Part shown: positions 1 to 6,383 of the stretch, in pieces
Position numbering within the stretch: the stretch's first letter is position 1
Layout of the letters: every line of letters starts with the position of its first letter
Source of the DNA: ZC4RG30 sp039929265
GTDB taxonomy: Bacteria > Pseudomonadota > Gammaproteobacteria > Steroidobacterales > Steroidobacteraceae
Assembly: GCA_039929265.1 (NCBI GenBank)
Contig: JBDSRN010000165.1
Span: 1 to 15,570, forward strand
Direction: 5' to 3'
DNA length: 15,570 nt
The notes under the pieces: generated by a model
What the model saw: only the letters and a program-made list of their open reading frames with translations
What the model was told of the DNA's origin: nothing
Databases searched by the model: none
Made by a program: the position numbers and the translations under genes

Positions 1-57
1 GGCAACCCACAGCCCCGTAACGATGCTGGAACGAAGTGACTTGAATTGCGATGTCAT
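1..57 (-). CDS. N-terminus of a secreted protein in the pilY1 position (partial)
   Basis: Only the first 19 codons lie in the window; they read MTSQFKSLRSSIVTGLWVA. Basic residues followed by a hydrophobic stretch look like the start of a Sec signal peptide. The gene sits directly downstream of pilX in the same operon, where pilY1, the large pilus-tip adhesin and assembly factor, is found in other gammaproteobacteria. The PilY1 call therefore rests on position plus the signal-like start, not on domain evidence. An ATG at 63-61 is in frame two codons upstream, but the AGGGAG Shine-Dalgarno at 69-64 abuts it and is spaced 6 bases from the ATG at 57-55, so the second ATG is preferred. Confidence 0.6.
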   Translation of the reverse strand, partial: MTSQFKSLRSSIVTGLWVA

Positions 58-63
58 GCTCAT

Positions 64-69
64 CTCCCT
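64..69 (-). promoter_or_regulatory. Shine-Dalgarno of the pilY1-position gene
   Basis: AGGGAG on the minus strand lies 6 bases before the ATG at 57-55 and directly touches the alternative ATG at 63-61. It decides the start of the partial gene at the left edge. It is also the clearest ribosome-binding site in operon A, whose other genes mostly start by overlap with the preceding stop codon. Confidence 0.6.
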
Positions 70-78
70 GTGCGCAGA

Positions 79-627
79 CTAGAAGGGGCGCGCGAACGTG
101 CTCTGCAAAACGGTATTGGCATTGCCGCTGGCGCCGACCGAGCGAGCGGTGATCTGGTACACGGGGAAGTCGTCGCCCGGGTCGTGACCCTTGTTGAGCT
201 CATTCGGCTTCAACCCGACTTCCTCGATGACATAGCGCGGATCCACGGTGAAACCGGCAGGCGCGAAATCGACCGTGCCGGCGACGCCATTCAACGTACC
301 GAACTCCATGCTCTGCGCAGCGGTCCACCAGGAAGGTGTGTCGGCGAGATTCACGGGCAGTACGCCGCGATAGCACACCACCGGTGGGAGGCACGGAACG
401 GTTGTCGTCGTGTCAGGTCGCTTCACGTATTTGCGGATGCGATCCTCACCCTCACGCAATGCCGCTTCGGCACCCTGGAAAGCGAGGCCCACGTCGCGCG
501 AGTTGCCTGCCATGCGTTCCTGCATGCGCGTCATGCGCATCACCGCGAGACCCAGGACAGTGAGCACGAGCAGCAGCAGCAAACTCGTCACGAGAATGGC
601 GCCGCCCTGTTTTCTGTGCGTGTTCAT
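79..627 (-). CDS. pilX: Type IV pilus minor pilin PilX (operon A)
   Basis: This is a minor pilin of the inner-membrane priming complex, placed at the pilus base or tip with PilV, PilW and PilY1. The start MNTHRKQGG is a basic prepilin leader ending in Gly, followed by AILVTSLLLLLVLTVLGLAV, a hydrophobic helix without the Glu5 seen in most pilins. That lack is typical of PilX and of its GspK-like role. Just after the helix the MQERMAGNSRD stretch is the family signature. The product is about 182 residues, normal for PilX. The frame also allows a TTG start at 636-634 that overlaps the pilW stop (TTGA). The ATG at 627 is preferred because it gives a compact leader, but neither start has a good Shine-Dalgarno and translational coupling to pilW is likely. 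Confidence 0.88.
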   Translation of the reverse strand: MNTHRKQGGAILVTSLLLLLVLTVLGLAVMRMTRMQERMAGNSRDVGLAFQGAEAALREGEDRIRKYVKRPDTTTTVPCLPPVVCYRGVLPVNLADTPSWWTAAQSMEFGTLNGVAGTVDFAPAGFTVDPRYVIEEVGLKPNELNKGHDPGDDFPVYQITARSVGASGNANTVLQSTFARPF

Positions 628-632
628 GTTGT

Positions 633-1664
633 TCAAGTGCCCACGTTGCGAAGGCTGACGGTCGTGATGAAGATGGAACGCTGGCGCCGATCATTGAAGG
701 GTCCGACAGCGGCCGCGTCGAGCAGCGTGTACGTCTGCCGGTCGATCTCTGTTCCGGACTCTTCAGCGGTGCGGATCAGCAACGCCATGGTGATGCTCAC
801 CACGTTGTTCCAGTTGGTGACGGCATCGGCGGGGACGTAGTTGTCGACCAGCAGATTGGCGTCCGTGTCCACGCCATAGAGAATCTGCATCTGCTGCACG
901 CCGTCGACGAGTAACTCGGCATCCTCGCCGCCCAACGACCTGTAGAGCGCAGGCCCGTAGGCAATTCCGTTCACCGTGCCTGCGTCCCGCACGTAATAAA
1001 TTGTCGTCTGCACAGGAATGACTTGTGCCGCGATCTGGAAAGTCTGCTCCAGCGAGTTGTTGACGTTTTTCGCCTGGGTAGCCGTGCCGCTCGTTGTGTG
1101 CGCGATGACACCGCCCGCGTATGAAGTGGCAGCGAACACGGTGCTGCCTTCGCAATCGCTGATCATCATCGGCTCGTTCTGCGGGATTGAGGAAGCCATG
1201 TCACCAGTCACCGTGATGCCGGCGGTCGGCGCGACGGGCATAGTCGTGCGGAACACCGACTGGCCCTGCCGCGCACCGCGCAGCACGAGCACGTCGCTGC
1301 CGCCGAGCGGAGCGACGACCGCCGCGTCCATGCCCGGCGACCAGGCCGTGGTGCTTGTCGCCTGGAATCCGTACACCGGCTGCTCGAAATTCCAGAGCAA
1401 GCTCGTGGGAGAAACGAGCTTGTTGAAGAACGCGCCGGCGTTCGGTCGGGCGCAACCCGGATAGCCCACGCCGCGTGCATCGCGCGTCATCAGTTCGAGC
1501 GCGGCACGGCCCGCTTCCTGCAGGCGCGCGAGTCGGTCGTTCTGGTTGTAGGTGATCTTCGAGCTGTACAGGATCGACAGTGCACCGGCCATAAGGATCA
1601 GGCTCAGTGACATCGCCACCATCAGCTCGACCAGACTGAAGCCTTGATGTTTGCGCATGCTCAT
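633..1664 (-). CDS. pilW: Type IV pilus minor pilin PilW (operon A)
   Basis: PilW is a large minor pilin that links the PilV/FimU/PilE subcomplex to PilX and PilY1 in the pilus-priming complex. The leader MSMRKHQG is followed by FSLVELMVAMSLSLILMAG, a class III signal with Gly at -1 and Glu at +5 for PilD cleavage and methylation. The helix continues into the SKITYNQNDRLARLQEAGRAA region typical of PilW. The length of 343 residues fits the family, which is longer than the other minor pilins because of its extended C-terminal beta domain. The start ATG overlaps the pilV stop as ATGA, and the stop overlaps the possible TTG start of pilX. Confidence 0.9.
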   Translation of the reverse strand: MSMRKHQGFSLVELMVAMSLSLILMAGALSILYSSKITYNQNDRLARLQEAGRAALELMTRDARGVGYPGCARPNAGAFFNKLVSPTSLLWNFEQPVYGFQATSTTAWSPGMDAAVVAPLGGSDVLVLRGARQGQSVFRTTMPVAPTAGITVTGDMASSIPQNEPMMISDCEGSTVFAATSYAGGVIAHTTSGTATQAKNVNNSLEQTFQIAAQVIPVQTTIYYVRDAGTVNGIAYGPALYRSLGGEDAELLVDGVQQMQILYGVDTDANLLVDNYVPADAVTNWNNVVSITMALLIRTAEESGTEIDRQTYTLLDAAAVGPFNDRRQRSIFITTVSLRNVGT

Positions 1665-2092
1665 ATCTGCGACTGCGTGACGAACGTGGCCGTCTGGTCC
1701 GCACCGGTGTAGTCGCGGTCACCCTTCGAGTCGAGCCATTGGATGGTGACGGTGATGGTGGTTCCGTTGACCACCACGGAGCCATCACCGCCCGGCATGG
1801 CCGCGGCGAGATTGTCTTTCCATGAAGTGAGGTCGAGATTCGCCGTCGAGCCGCCACCCGGTGCGGCGTCTCCGATGGCGGTGGCGTAAGACGCACGATT
1901 GGTGCGATTGGCACGAATGCGATCGATGATGTCGTAAGCGAGGAAATTCGCCTGTGTGCGCCAAGACGCGCCGAGATTCGCGCGCAGGCTCGTCATCTGC
2001 ATGGCAGCGATGCCCAGCAGCCCGATCGACAACGCCATCAGGGCGACCAGGGTTTCCACGAGCGTGAACCCGCCGGTACGTTTGCGTTTCAT
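1661..2092 (-). CDS. pilV: Type IV pilus minor pilin PilV (operon A)
   Basis: PilV is a minor pilin that assembles with FimT/FimU, PilW, PilX and PilE into the complex that primes pilus polymerisation. The leader MKRKRTGG precedes FTLVETLVALMALSIGLLG, with Glu at +5. The SLRANLGASWRTQANFLAYD and IIDRIRANR segments after the helix are typical of PilV. The start at 2092 is chosen because that ATG overlaps the fimT stop as ATGA. An in-frame ATG at 2101 would add only MPH to the leader. The product is 143 residues. Its end overlaps pilW by four bases. Confidence 0.9.
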   Translation of the reverse strand: MKRKRTGGFTLVETLVALMALSIGLLGIAAMQMTSLRANLGASWRTQANFLAYDIIDRIRANRTNRASYATAIGDAAPGGGSTANLDLTSWKDNLAAAMPGGDGSVVVNGTTITVTIQWLDSKGDRDYTGADQTATFVTQSQI

Positions 2093-2646
2093 GTGGGGCA
2101 TGTGGCCTTTGCAGTGCGAATGTTGCCGACGACCGTGACTCTGGTCTCACCCACTTTCGTGCAAGCGGTGCCCGTGGCGCCGACGCGAAATATCTTGTCG
2201 CCAGCGACCGTCATCATTCCGGCCACGTCGTAGCTTGCGAAGTTGACGTTGGCCTTCGCAATGACGTTTCCGCCGACGGCAGGCCAGACCTGCAACACCA
2301 CATCGTTGGTGTCGCCGGCGGTGCGCTGGCCGGCAGGAGCAGCGTTGTCGCGAAATACCATCCAGCCGGTGGTCCAGTCCGTATCGCCCGCGCACACCAG
2401 GTTGGCAGGATCAAGATCGGGATTGGCAACGCCGCACAGAGTCACCGGCACACCCCGCCGAACCGCTTCACTGCGCGCGACGTTCAATGCGGTGACTATG
2501 TTGTTGGTGGCACCCGTAACGCGATTGTTCTGCATGGTGTCGCGCCAGCTCGGGATGCCGATGGCCGCGAGGATCGCGAAAATGAGCACCGCGATCATCA
2601 GCTCGATCAGAGTGAAGCCGCGGGGGAATTTGGCGATGGATTCCAT
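2089..2646 (-). CDS. fimT: GspH/FimT-type minor pilin (FimT/FimU)
   Basis: This is a minor pseudopilin of the GspH/FimT family and the first gene of operon A. The start MESIAKFPRG is followed by FTLIELMIAVLIFAILAAIG, a textbook prepilin cleavage site with Glu at +5. NIVTALNVARSEAVRRGVPV follows and is diagnostic for FimT/GspH, then a Cys-containing beta domain ending in CPT. The frame stays open for 34 more codons upstream, but that part is not leader-like and would bury the prepilin signal, so the ATG at 2646 is taken (185 residues). No strong Shine-Dalgarno is seen. Operon B has no equivalent gene. FimT and FimU are close homologues, and the choice between the two names is not settled by sequence alone. 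Confidence 0.88.
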   Translation of the reverse strand: MESIAKFPRGFTLIELMIAVLIFAILAAIGIPSWRDTMQNNRVTGATNNIVTALNVARSEAVRRGVPVTLCGVANPDLDPANLVCAGDTDWTTGWMVFRDNAAPAGQRTAGDTNDVVLQVWPAVGGNVIAKANVNFASYDVAGMMTVAGDKIFRVGATGTACTKVGETRVTVVGNIRTAKATCPT

Positions 2647-2691
2647 GCGGCCATCTTCGTCATCCGCCGGACCCTCGCAATTCGTCCTGAC

Positions 2692-2734
2692 GGGAGGCGC
2701 GAAACTGGCGATGAACGGCAGTTTCAGGCCTCCC
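2692..2734. repeat. 43-bp imperfect inverted repeat between the two pilin operons
   Basis: The left arm GGGAGGC (2692-2698), a two-base mismatch, then GAAACTGGCG (2701-2710) face a five-base loop. The right arm CGGCAGTTTC (2716-2725), a two-base mismatch and GCCTCCC (2728-2734) complete it, so 16 of 19 arm positions can pair. It lies about 45 bases upstream of fimT and about 62 upstream of the second pilV. No T-tract follows either arm, so a terminator is unlikely. An operator for a dimeric regulator shared by both operons, or a hairpin in a 5' leader, is inferred. The rest of 2647-2796 shows no convincing sigma70 or sigma54 promoter; an AT-rich CATAAAT at 2753-2759 is the nearest thing to a -10. 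Confidence 0.6.
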
Positions 2735-2783
2735 TGAAGCGCTGCCACCTGACATAAATTGCCGCCTCGGTACCAGGGATGCC

Positions 2784-2791
2784 AGGGAAGG
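2784..2791 (+). promoter_or_regulatory. Shine-Dalgarno of the first operon B gene
   Basis: AGGGAAGG lies 5 bases before the ATG at 2797-2799. It selects this start over an in-frame ATG at 2779, which lies before the Shine-Dalgarno, and over one at 2824, which would leave a leader of only four residues. Confidence 0.65.
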
Positions 2792-2796
2792 CTCCG

Positions 2797-3207
2797 ATGC
2801 GTTTACAGCCATTTTCAAGCCAGATGCAACGCGGCGCCACGCTGGTGGAGACGCTGGTCGCCGCGGTCGTCCTGGCGGTCGGCGTGCTGGGCACGGCCGT
2901 GCTGTTCCTGCATGGTTTGCAGGCGAACCGCTCGGCCTTGATGCGCGGTCAGGCTGTTGGTCTCGTTGCGGATCTGGCGGAGCGCCTGCGCGCCCGCGCC
3001 CAGCCTGATGTGGAACTCGCGCGCTGGCGCGGGCAGGTGCTGGCCACACTGCCGGCGCCGCGCGATGGCAGCGAGGCCGCGCTGCTGCAGCTGCAACCCG
3101 GCAACGCGGACATCCCCGATCGCTATCGCATCGCGGTGCGCTGGTCCGAACCGGGTCTTGCGGCCGTGTGGACCCAGTCGCAGGTGCTCGACCTGCCCGC
3201 GCCATGA
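2797..3207 (+). CDS. pilV: Type IV pilus minor pilin PilV-like (operon B)
   Basis: This is the first gene of the second minor-pilin operon, a PilV homologue distinct in sequence from the operon A copy. The leader MRLQPFSSQMQRG is followed by ATLVETLVAAVVLAVGVLG, with Glu at +5. The GLQANRSALMRGQAVGLVAD stretch and the LAERLRARA segment match the PilV layout after the helix. At 136 residues it is a normal PilV length. The residue at +1 is Ala rather than the usual Phe, which PilD can tolerate in some pilins. The stop overlaps the next start as ATGA at 3204-3207. Identity to operon A PilV is mostly limited to the N-terminal helix region. Confidence 0.85.
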   Translation: MRLQPFSSQMQRGATLVETLVAAVVLAVGVLGTAVLFLHGLQANRSALMRGQAVGLVADLAERLRARAQPDVELARWRGQVLATLPAPRDGSEAALLQLQPGNADIPDRYRIAVRWSEPGLAAVWTQSQVLDLPAP

Positions 3208-4112
3208 ACGCACGAGGCTTCTCGCTCATCGAGTTGCTGATCGCCAGCGCCCTTGGCGCGCTGCTGGTGGTCGGCGCGATCGGGGCGTACGCACACGGCC
3301 GGCAGCTCTACGACCGTTCCGAGCGAATCGCGCGCCTGCACGAAACCGCAAGCTACGTGTTCTCCGCGCTCGAACCGGATCTGCAGCTCGCCGGCTACTA
3401 CGGCTTCTACACCGCAAGCGAGAACATCAGTGTACCGGTCGTCCTGCCCGCGTCGCTGCTGGCCTGTGGCTCGCTGAGTCTGGAAATTGCGCTGCAGGGG
3501 AGCGATCAGCGCTACTCACTGCCCTGTCCCGCAAACGGCGGTGGGGCGATGGACGAATCCGATACGGTCACCGTCCGGCGCGCGGCGGTGGAGTCCGCAG
3601 TGCCGGAACACGGTCGCGCTCAGATTTTCACTTCGCGACACTCCCCTGCCCTGCAGTCGTTGCGCCTCGACGGTGTCCTGCGCACGCAGCTGCAGGCGGG
3701 CGAAGTTGAACTGCGCAATCTCGTCGTGCGCACCTACTACGTCGCGCGTCGTTCCGACGGCAACGCAACCACACCCGCGCTGCGCGTAAAATCACTCGGT
3801 ACCATCGCGGGCAGGCCCGCCTTCATCGATACGGAGGTGATGAGCGGCGTCGAGGACCTGCAGGTCGAGTTCGGCTATGTGCCGGATTCGCGGCGCAGCG
3901 CCGCGCCGATGTACGTGAGTCCCGGCCTGCTGCCCGCCGACGCGTACCTCGTCGCCGCACGCTTGTGGCTGCGCCTGCGCAGCGAGGAGTTCGACGCCGG
4001 CTATCGCGACCAGCGTCGCTATCGCTATGCCAACCAGTCCTTCAACGCCGCGGATCATCATCAGCGCGTGCTCGTGAGCCGCACCGTGCAGCTGCGCAAC
4101 GCGAGACCATGA
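3204..4112 (+). CDS. pilW: Type IV pilus minor pilin PilW-like (operon B)
   Basis: Second PilW homologue of the window. The leader MNARG is followed by FSLIELLIASALGALLVVG, with Gly at -1 and Glu at +5. The DRSERIARLHETASYVFSAL segment continues the N-terminal helix, and LQLAGYYGFY parallels the conserved GYYGC-type stretch of PilW proteins. Downstream SGVEDLQVEFGYV is a typical C-terminal PilW motif. The product is 302 residues, about 40 shorter than operon A PilW. The ATG at 3204 overlaps the pilV stop, which sets the start; the 12 extra upstream codons of the open frame are rejected because they read through the end of pilV. Expected location is the inner membrane, then the pilus tip complex. 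Confidence 0.88.
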   Translation: MNARGFSLIELLIASALGALLVVGAIGAYAHGRQLYDRSERIARLHETASYVFSALEPDLQLAGYYGFYTASENISVPVVLPASLLACGSLSLEIALQGSDQRYSLPCPANGGGAMDESDTVTVRRAAVESAVPEHGRAQIFTSRHSPALQSLRLDGVLRTQLQAGEVELRNLVVRTYYVARRSDGNATTPALRVKSLGTIAGRPAFIDTEVMSGVEDLQVEFGYVPDSRRSAAPMYVSPGLLPADAYLVAARLWLRLRSEEFDAGYRDQRRYRYANQSFNAADHHQRVLVSRTVQLRNARP

Positions 4113-4558
4113 TGCCGCTTCGCCTGCTGCAGCACGGTGTCGTGCTCACAATCGCGCTCCTGTTACTGCTGGTGCTCACGCTTCTTGCCGCCGCGAGCCT
4201 GCAGGGTGCCGGCAACGAACTGGCGCTGGCCGCCAACGACCAGCTGCGTCAGCAGGCATCCGCCGCCGCGGAAAACGGTATCGAAACCGCATTCACGCGC
4301 CTGCCATCGGCAAACCTCAGCGCGGCGGCGAGCATCGAACAGGTCATGCCCGACGGATCCCACGCACGCACCACGACCACATGGCGCGGGGACATCGGGC
4401 TGCTGCCCGGGTACAGCCTGCGTCGCTTCGTCGGCCGCGGCTTCGAGATTCGCGCCATCGGTGAGGCGCCCCGTGCTGCGCGCGCGGAACGTGTGCAGGG
4501 CGCGCTGCGAATCGAGGATGCGCCCCTCGCATTTGTTCCGCTCGGTGCGCGCCCGTGA
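4109..4558 (+). CDS. pilX: Type IV pilus minor pilin PilX-like (operon B)
   Basis: PilX-type minor pilin of operon B. The start MMPLRLLQHG is followed by VVLTIALLLLLVLTLLAAAS, a very hydrophobic helix without Glu5, as in PilX and GspK. The NELALAANDQLRQQASAAAE segment takes the place of the usual ERMAGNxRD signature and has diverged from it. At 149 residues it is shorter than operon A PilX (182), with a reduced C-terminal domain. The ATG at 4109 overlaps the pilW stop as ATGA. An ATG at 4112 would remove one Met only. The call relies on the N-terminal helix and on gene order; the C-terminal half carries no motif I recognise. Confidence 0.75.
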   Translation: MMPLRLLQHGVVLTIALLLLLVLTLLAAASLQGAGNELALAANDQLRQQASAAAENGIETAFTRLPSANLSAAASIEQVMPDGSHARTTTTWRGDIGLLPGYSLRRFVGRGFEIRAIGEAPRAARAERVQGALRIEDAPLAFVPLGARP

Positions 4559-5967
4559 TGCGACGCGTGCTGAGCGTGCTGCTGCTGCTCGCCTTCGCGC
4601 AGGCAACCCGGGCGACCACCGTGCACTACGCGCGCGCGACGATCACGTTCCAGTGGACTGCGCAGGGATTGCAGGCCCGCACGCAAGCAGCAGCGGCGCT
4701 GTGGCACTTCGAGCCCGTGAGCCGCTCGTTCTCGAGCAACGGCGCGCACTTCGCGCCTGCCCAGCAGCGCTGCACGGCCCAGGGCATCGCGGGTGGCGGT
4801 CCGCCCGCGGCGCTACTGCTCGATCGCAACAGCGACGACCACATCGATCGGGCGCAAGGTGACTCGGCACGACTGGTGTTCGGCGCGATGCTCGATGGCA
4901 GGACCTCGGCATGGTTCGCTCTGGATGTCTCCGATCCATTCAGTCCATCGCTTCGCTGGGTCCGCACGCAGGATGAATTGCCCGGCCTCGGCGAGGCGCT
5001 CAACGCACCTGCCTTCGCCCGGCTGCGCATCGGCGCAGCCAACTCCGATCCGGAGCATTTCGCCGTGCTGTTCGGCGCGGGGAAAAATCCCGCCAGCGGA
5101 CCGGGCCTGCGCCTGCTGGCGCTCGATGCGAGCAACGGCGCGTTGCTATGGAGCGCAGGTACTGCGGACGGCGCGAGCCTGCGAACGGCGACGCTGCGCA
5201 ACGCTATCGGCGGTGCCGTCGCGCCCGTCGATCTCGACGGCGATGGCTTCGCCGATCGTCTGTATGTGGGCGACGAAGGCGGCGCCGTCTGGCGTTTCGA
5301 TCTGCGCAATGGCGCAGGCGCCACTGATTTCGCGAGCGCCACGGTTATCGCGCAGCTCGATGGCGCCCTGCGCGGCACGCCCGACGTTGCGTTCATGCCG
5401 ACGCCCGGTGGGGCATACCTCAACATCGCGCTTGCCAGCGGCGTTCCCGACGACTCCACCTCGCGGGGCTGGCTGTATTCGCTGCGCGACAGGCTTTCCG
5501 CGCCAGCGCTGCCCGCCATCCACAGCGCCGATCTGCCACTCGCGGCCGACCCTGTCGCGTCGGACAGTCGGGGCTGGCGCCTGCCGCTGGCGCCGGGCGA
5601 GTGGCTCAGCGGCACACCGGTGACCATCGACGGACGACTGCTGTTCACGACATTCCGCCGATCGGAGGTCGCCGCGTCCGACTGCCAACCCCTTGGCGGG
5701 AATCGCGTTCACGCACTGTCCGTCGTCGACGCCAGCGCCGTGCTCGATCTCGATGCTGATGGCCGCATCGATGCGCGCGATCGCAGCCGCGCGCTGACTC
5801 AACGCGAGCTCGTACACGGCGTGCAAATCAGGCTTCCCCGCGCACCCGCCACGGGAGAACCGCCAGCGCCAGCACCCCACTGCACCGCCGGCACCGACTT
5901 GTTGCCAGGCTGCGTCCCCGGCCGCCTCGCCCGTCGTACCTTCTGGTACCGCATGGACGCGGACTGA
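4558..5967 (+). CDS. Short PilY1-like protein (C-terminal propeller region only)
   Basis: This is a secreted homologue of the C-terminal part of PilY1, the pilus-tip adhesin that controls extension and retraction through calcium. Residues 1-19 form a signal peptide ending ATRA. The hallmark PVDLDGDGFADRLYVGDEGG, followed by AVWRFDLRNG (about 224-251), matches the calcium-binding core of the PilY1 beta-propeller. FGAGKNPASGP and LLALDASNGALLWS are also typical blade elements. At 469 residues it is roughly half or less of a usual PilY1 (about 1000 or more), and the von Willebrand-like N-terminal domain is missing. Asp-rich loops at about 89-97 and 397-405 may add calcium sites. The ATG at 4558 overlaps the pilX stop as TGATG; a GTG at 4555 is the alternative. 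Its place between pilX and pilE supports the assignment. Confidence 0.8.
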   Translation: MRRVLSVLLLLAFAQATRATTVHYARATITFQWTAQGLQARTQAAAALWHFEPVSRSFSSNGAHFAPAQQRCTAQGIAGGGPPAALLLDRNSDDHIDRAQGDSARLVFGAMLDGRTSAWFALDVSDPFSPSLRWVRTQDELPGLGEALNAPAFARLRIGAANSDPEHFAVLFGAGKNPASGPGLRLLALDASNGALLWSAGTADGASLRTATLRNAIGGAVAPVDLDGDGFADRLYVGDEGGAVWRFDLRNGAGATDFASATVIAQLDGALRGTPDVAFMPTPGGAYLNIALASGVPDDSTSRGWLYSLRDRLSAPALPAIHSADLPLAADPVASDSRGWRLPLAPGEWLSGTPVTIDGRLLFTTFRRSEVAASDCQPLGGNRVHALSVVDASAVLDLDADGRIDARDRSRALTQRELVHGVQIRLPRAPATGEPPAPAPHCTAGTDLLPGCVPGRLARRTFWYRMDAD

Positions 5968-6380
5968 TGCGCGGCGTCACGCTGATCGAGCTACTGGTGT
6001 GCACCGTGGTGCTGGCGATCCTCGCGGCGCTCGCGATTCCGGGCTACCGCACCCACGTGCTGCGTGCGCAACGCAGCGATGCACGTGGCGCGCTGCTGCG
6101 TGTGCTGGGAAACGAAGAACGTCATTTCCTGCAGCACGGTCGATACACCGCGGATCTCGTCGCACCGCCGGAAGCCGGCGGCCTGGGCATGGCGCAGGTC
6201 ACCGAGCTGCAATTCTACGAACTGAGCATCCGACTCACTGGCGATGGCTACGTCGCTAGCGCAATGCCATTGGGCAGGCAGCGCGATGACACGGGCTGCG
6301 CGAGTTTCTCGATCGATGAGCGCGGTACGCGCACCGCCATGGGCAGCGATCCGCAGGCAACCAGTCACTGCTGGCGCTAG
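5967..6380 (+). CDS. pilE: Type IV pilus minor pilin PilE
   Basis: PilE is the minor pilin that links the priming complex to the major pilin PilA. The mature start VTLIELLVCTVVLAILAALA is preceded by only MRG, so the leader has three residues, very short for a prepilin. YRTHVLRAQRSDARGALLRV continues the helix. The GRYTADL, FYELSIRL and CASFSIDERGT segments and the ending SHCWR are typical of the PilE family, with Cys111 and Cys135 probably forming the C-terminal disulfide loop. The length of 137 residues is normal. The ATG overlaps the preceding stop as TGATG, and no better upstream start exists in this frame. The stop lies 3 bases from the convergent ispH stop, with no clear terminator between them. 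Confidence 0.88.
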   Translation: MRGVTLIELLVCTVVLAILAALAIPGYRTHVLRAQRSDARGALLRVLGNEERHFLQHGRYTADLVAPPEAGGLGMAQVTELQFYELSIRLTGDGYVASAMPLGRQRDDTGCASFSIDERGTRTAMGSDPQATSHCWR

Positions 6381-6383
6381 TGG

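Noticed and set aside
46..840. 264-codon open frame on the plus strand over pilX and pilW
   Set aside because: It has no family motifs and lies antisense to two clear pilin genes with prepilin signals; it is a GC-rich shadow frame.
2647..2796. Sigma54 or sigma70 promoters for the two pilin operons
   Set aside because: I found no GG-N10-GC pair with the right flanks and no -35/-10 pair at proper spacing; only an isolated CATAAAT.
4626..5648. 340-codon minus-strand open frame over the short pilY1
   Set aside because: Low-complexity Ser/Arg/Pro content, no recognisable motif, and antisense to an intact coupled gene.
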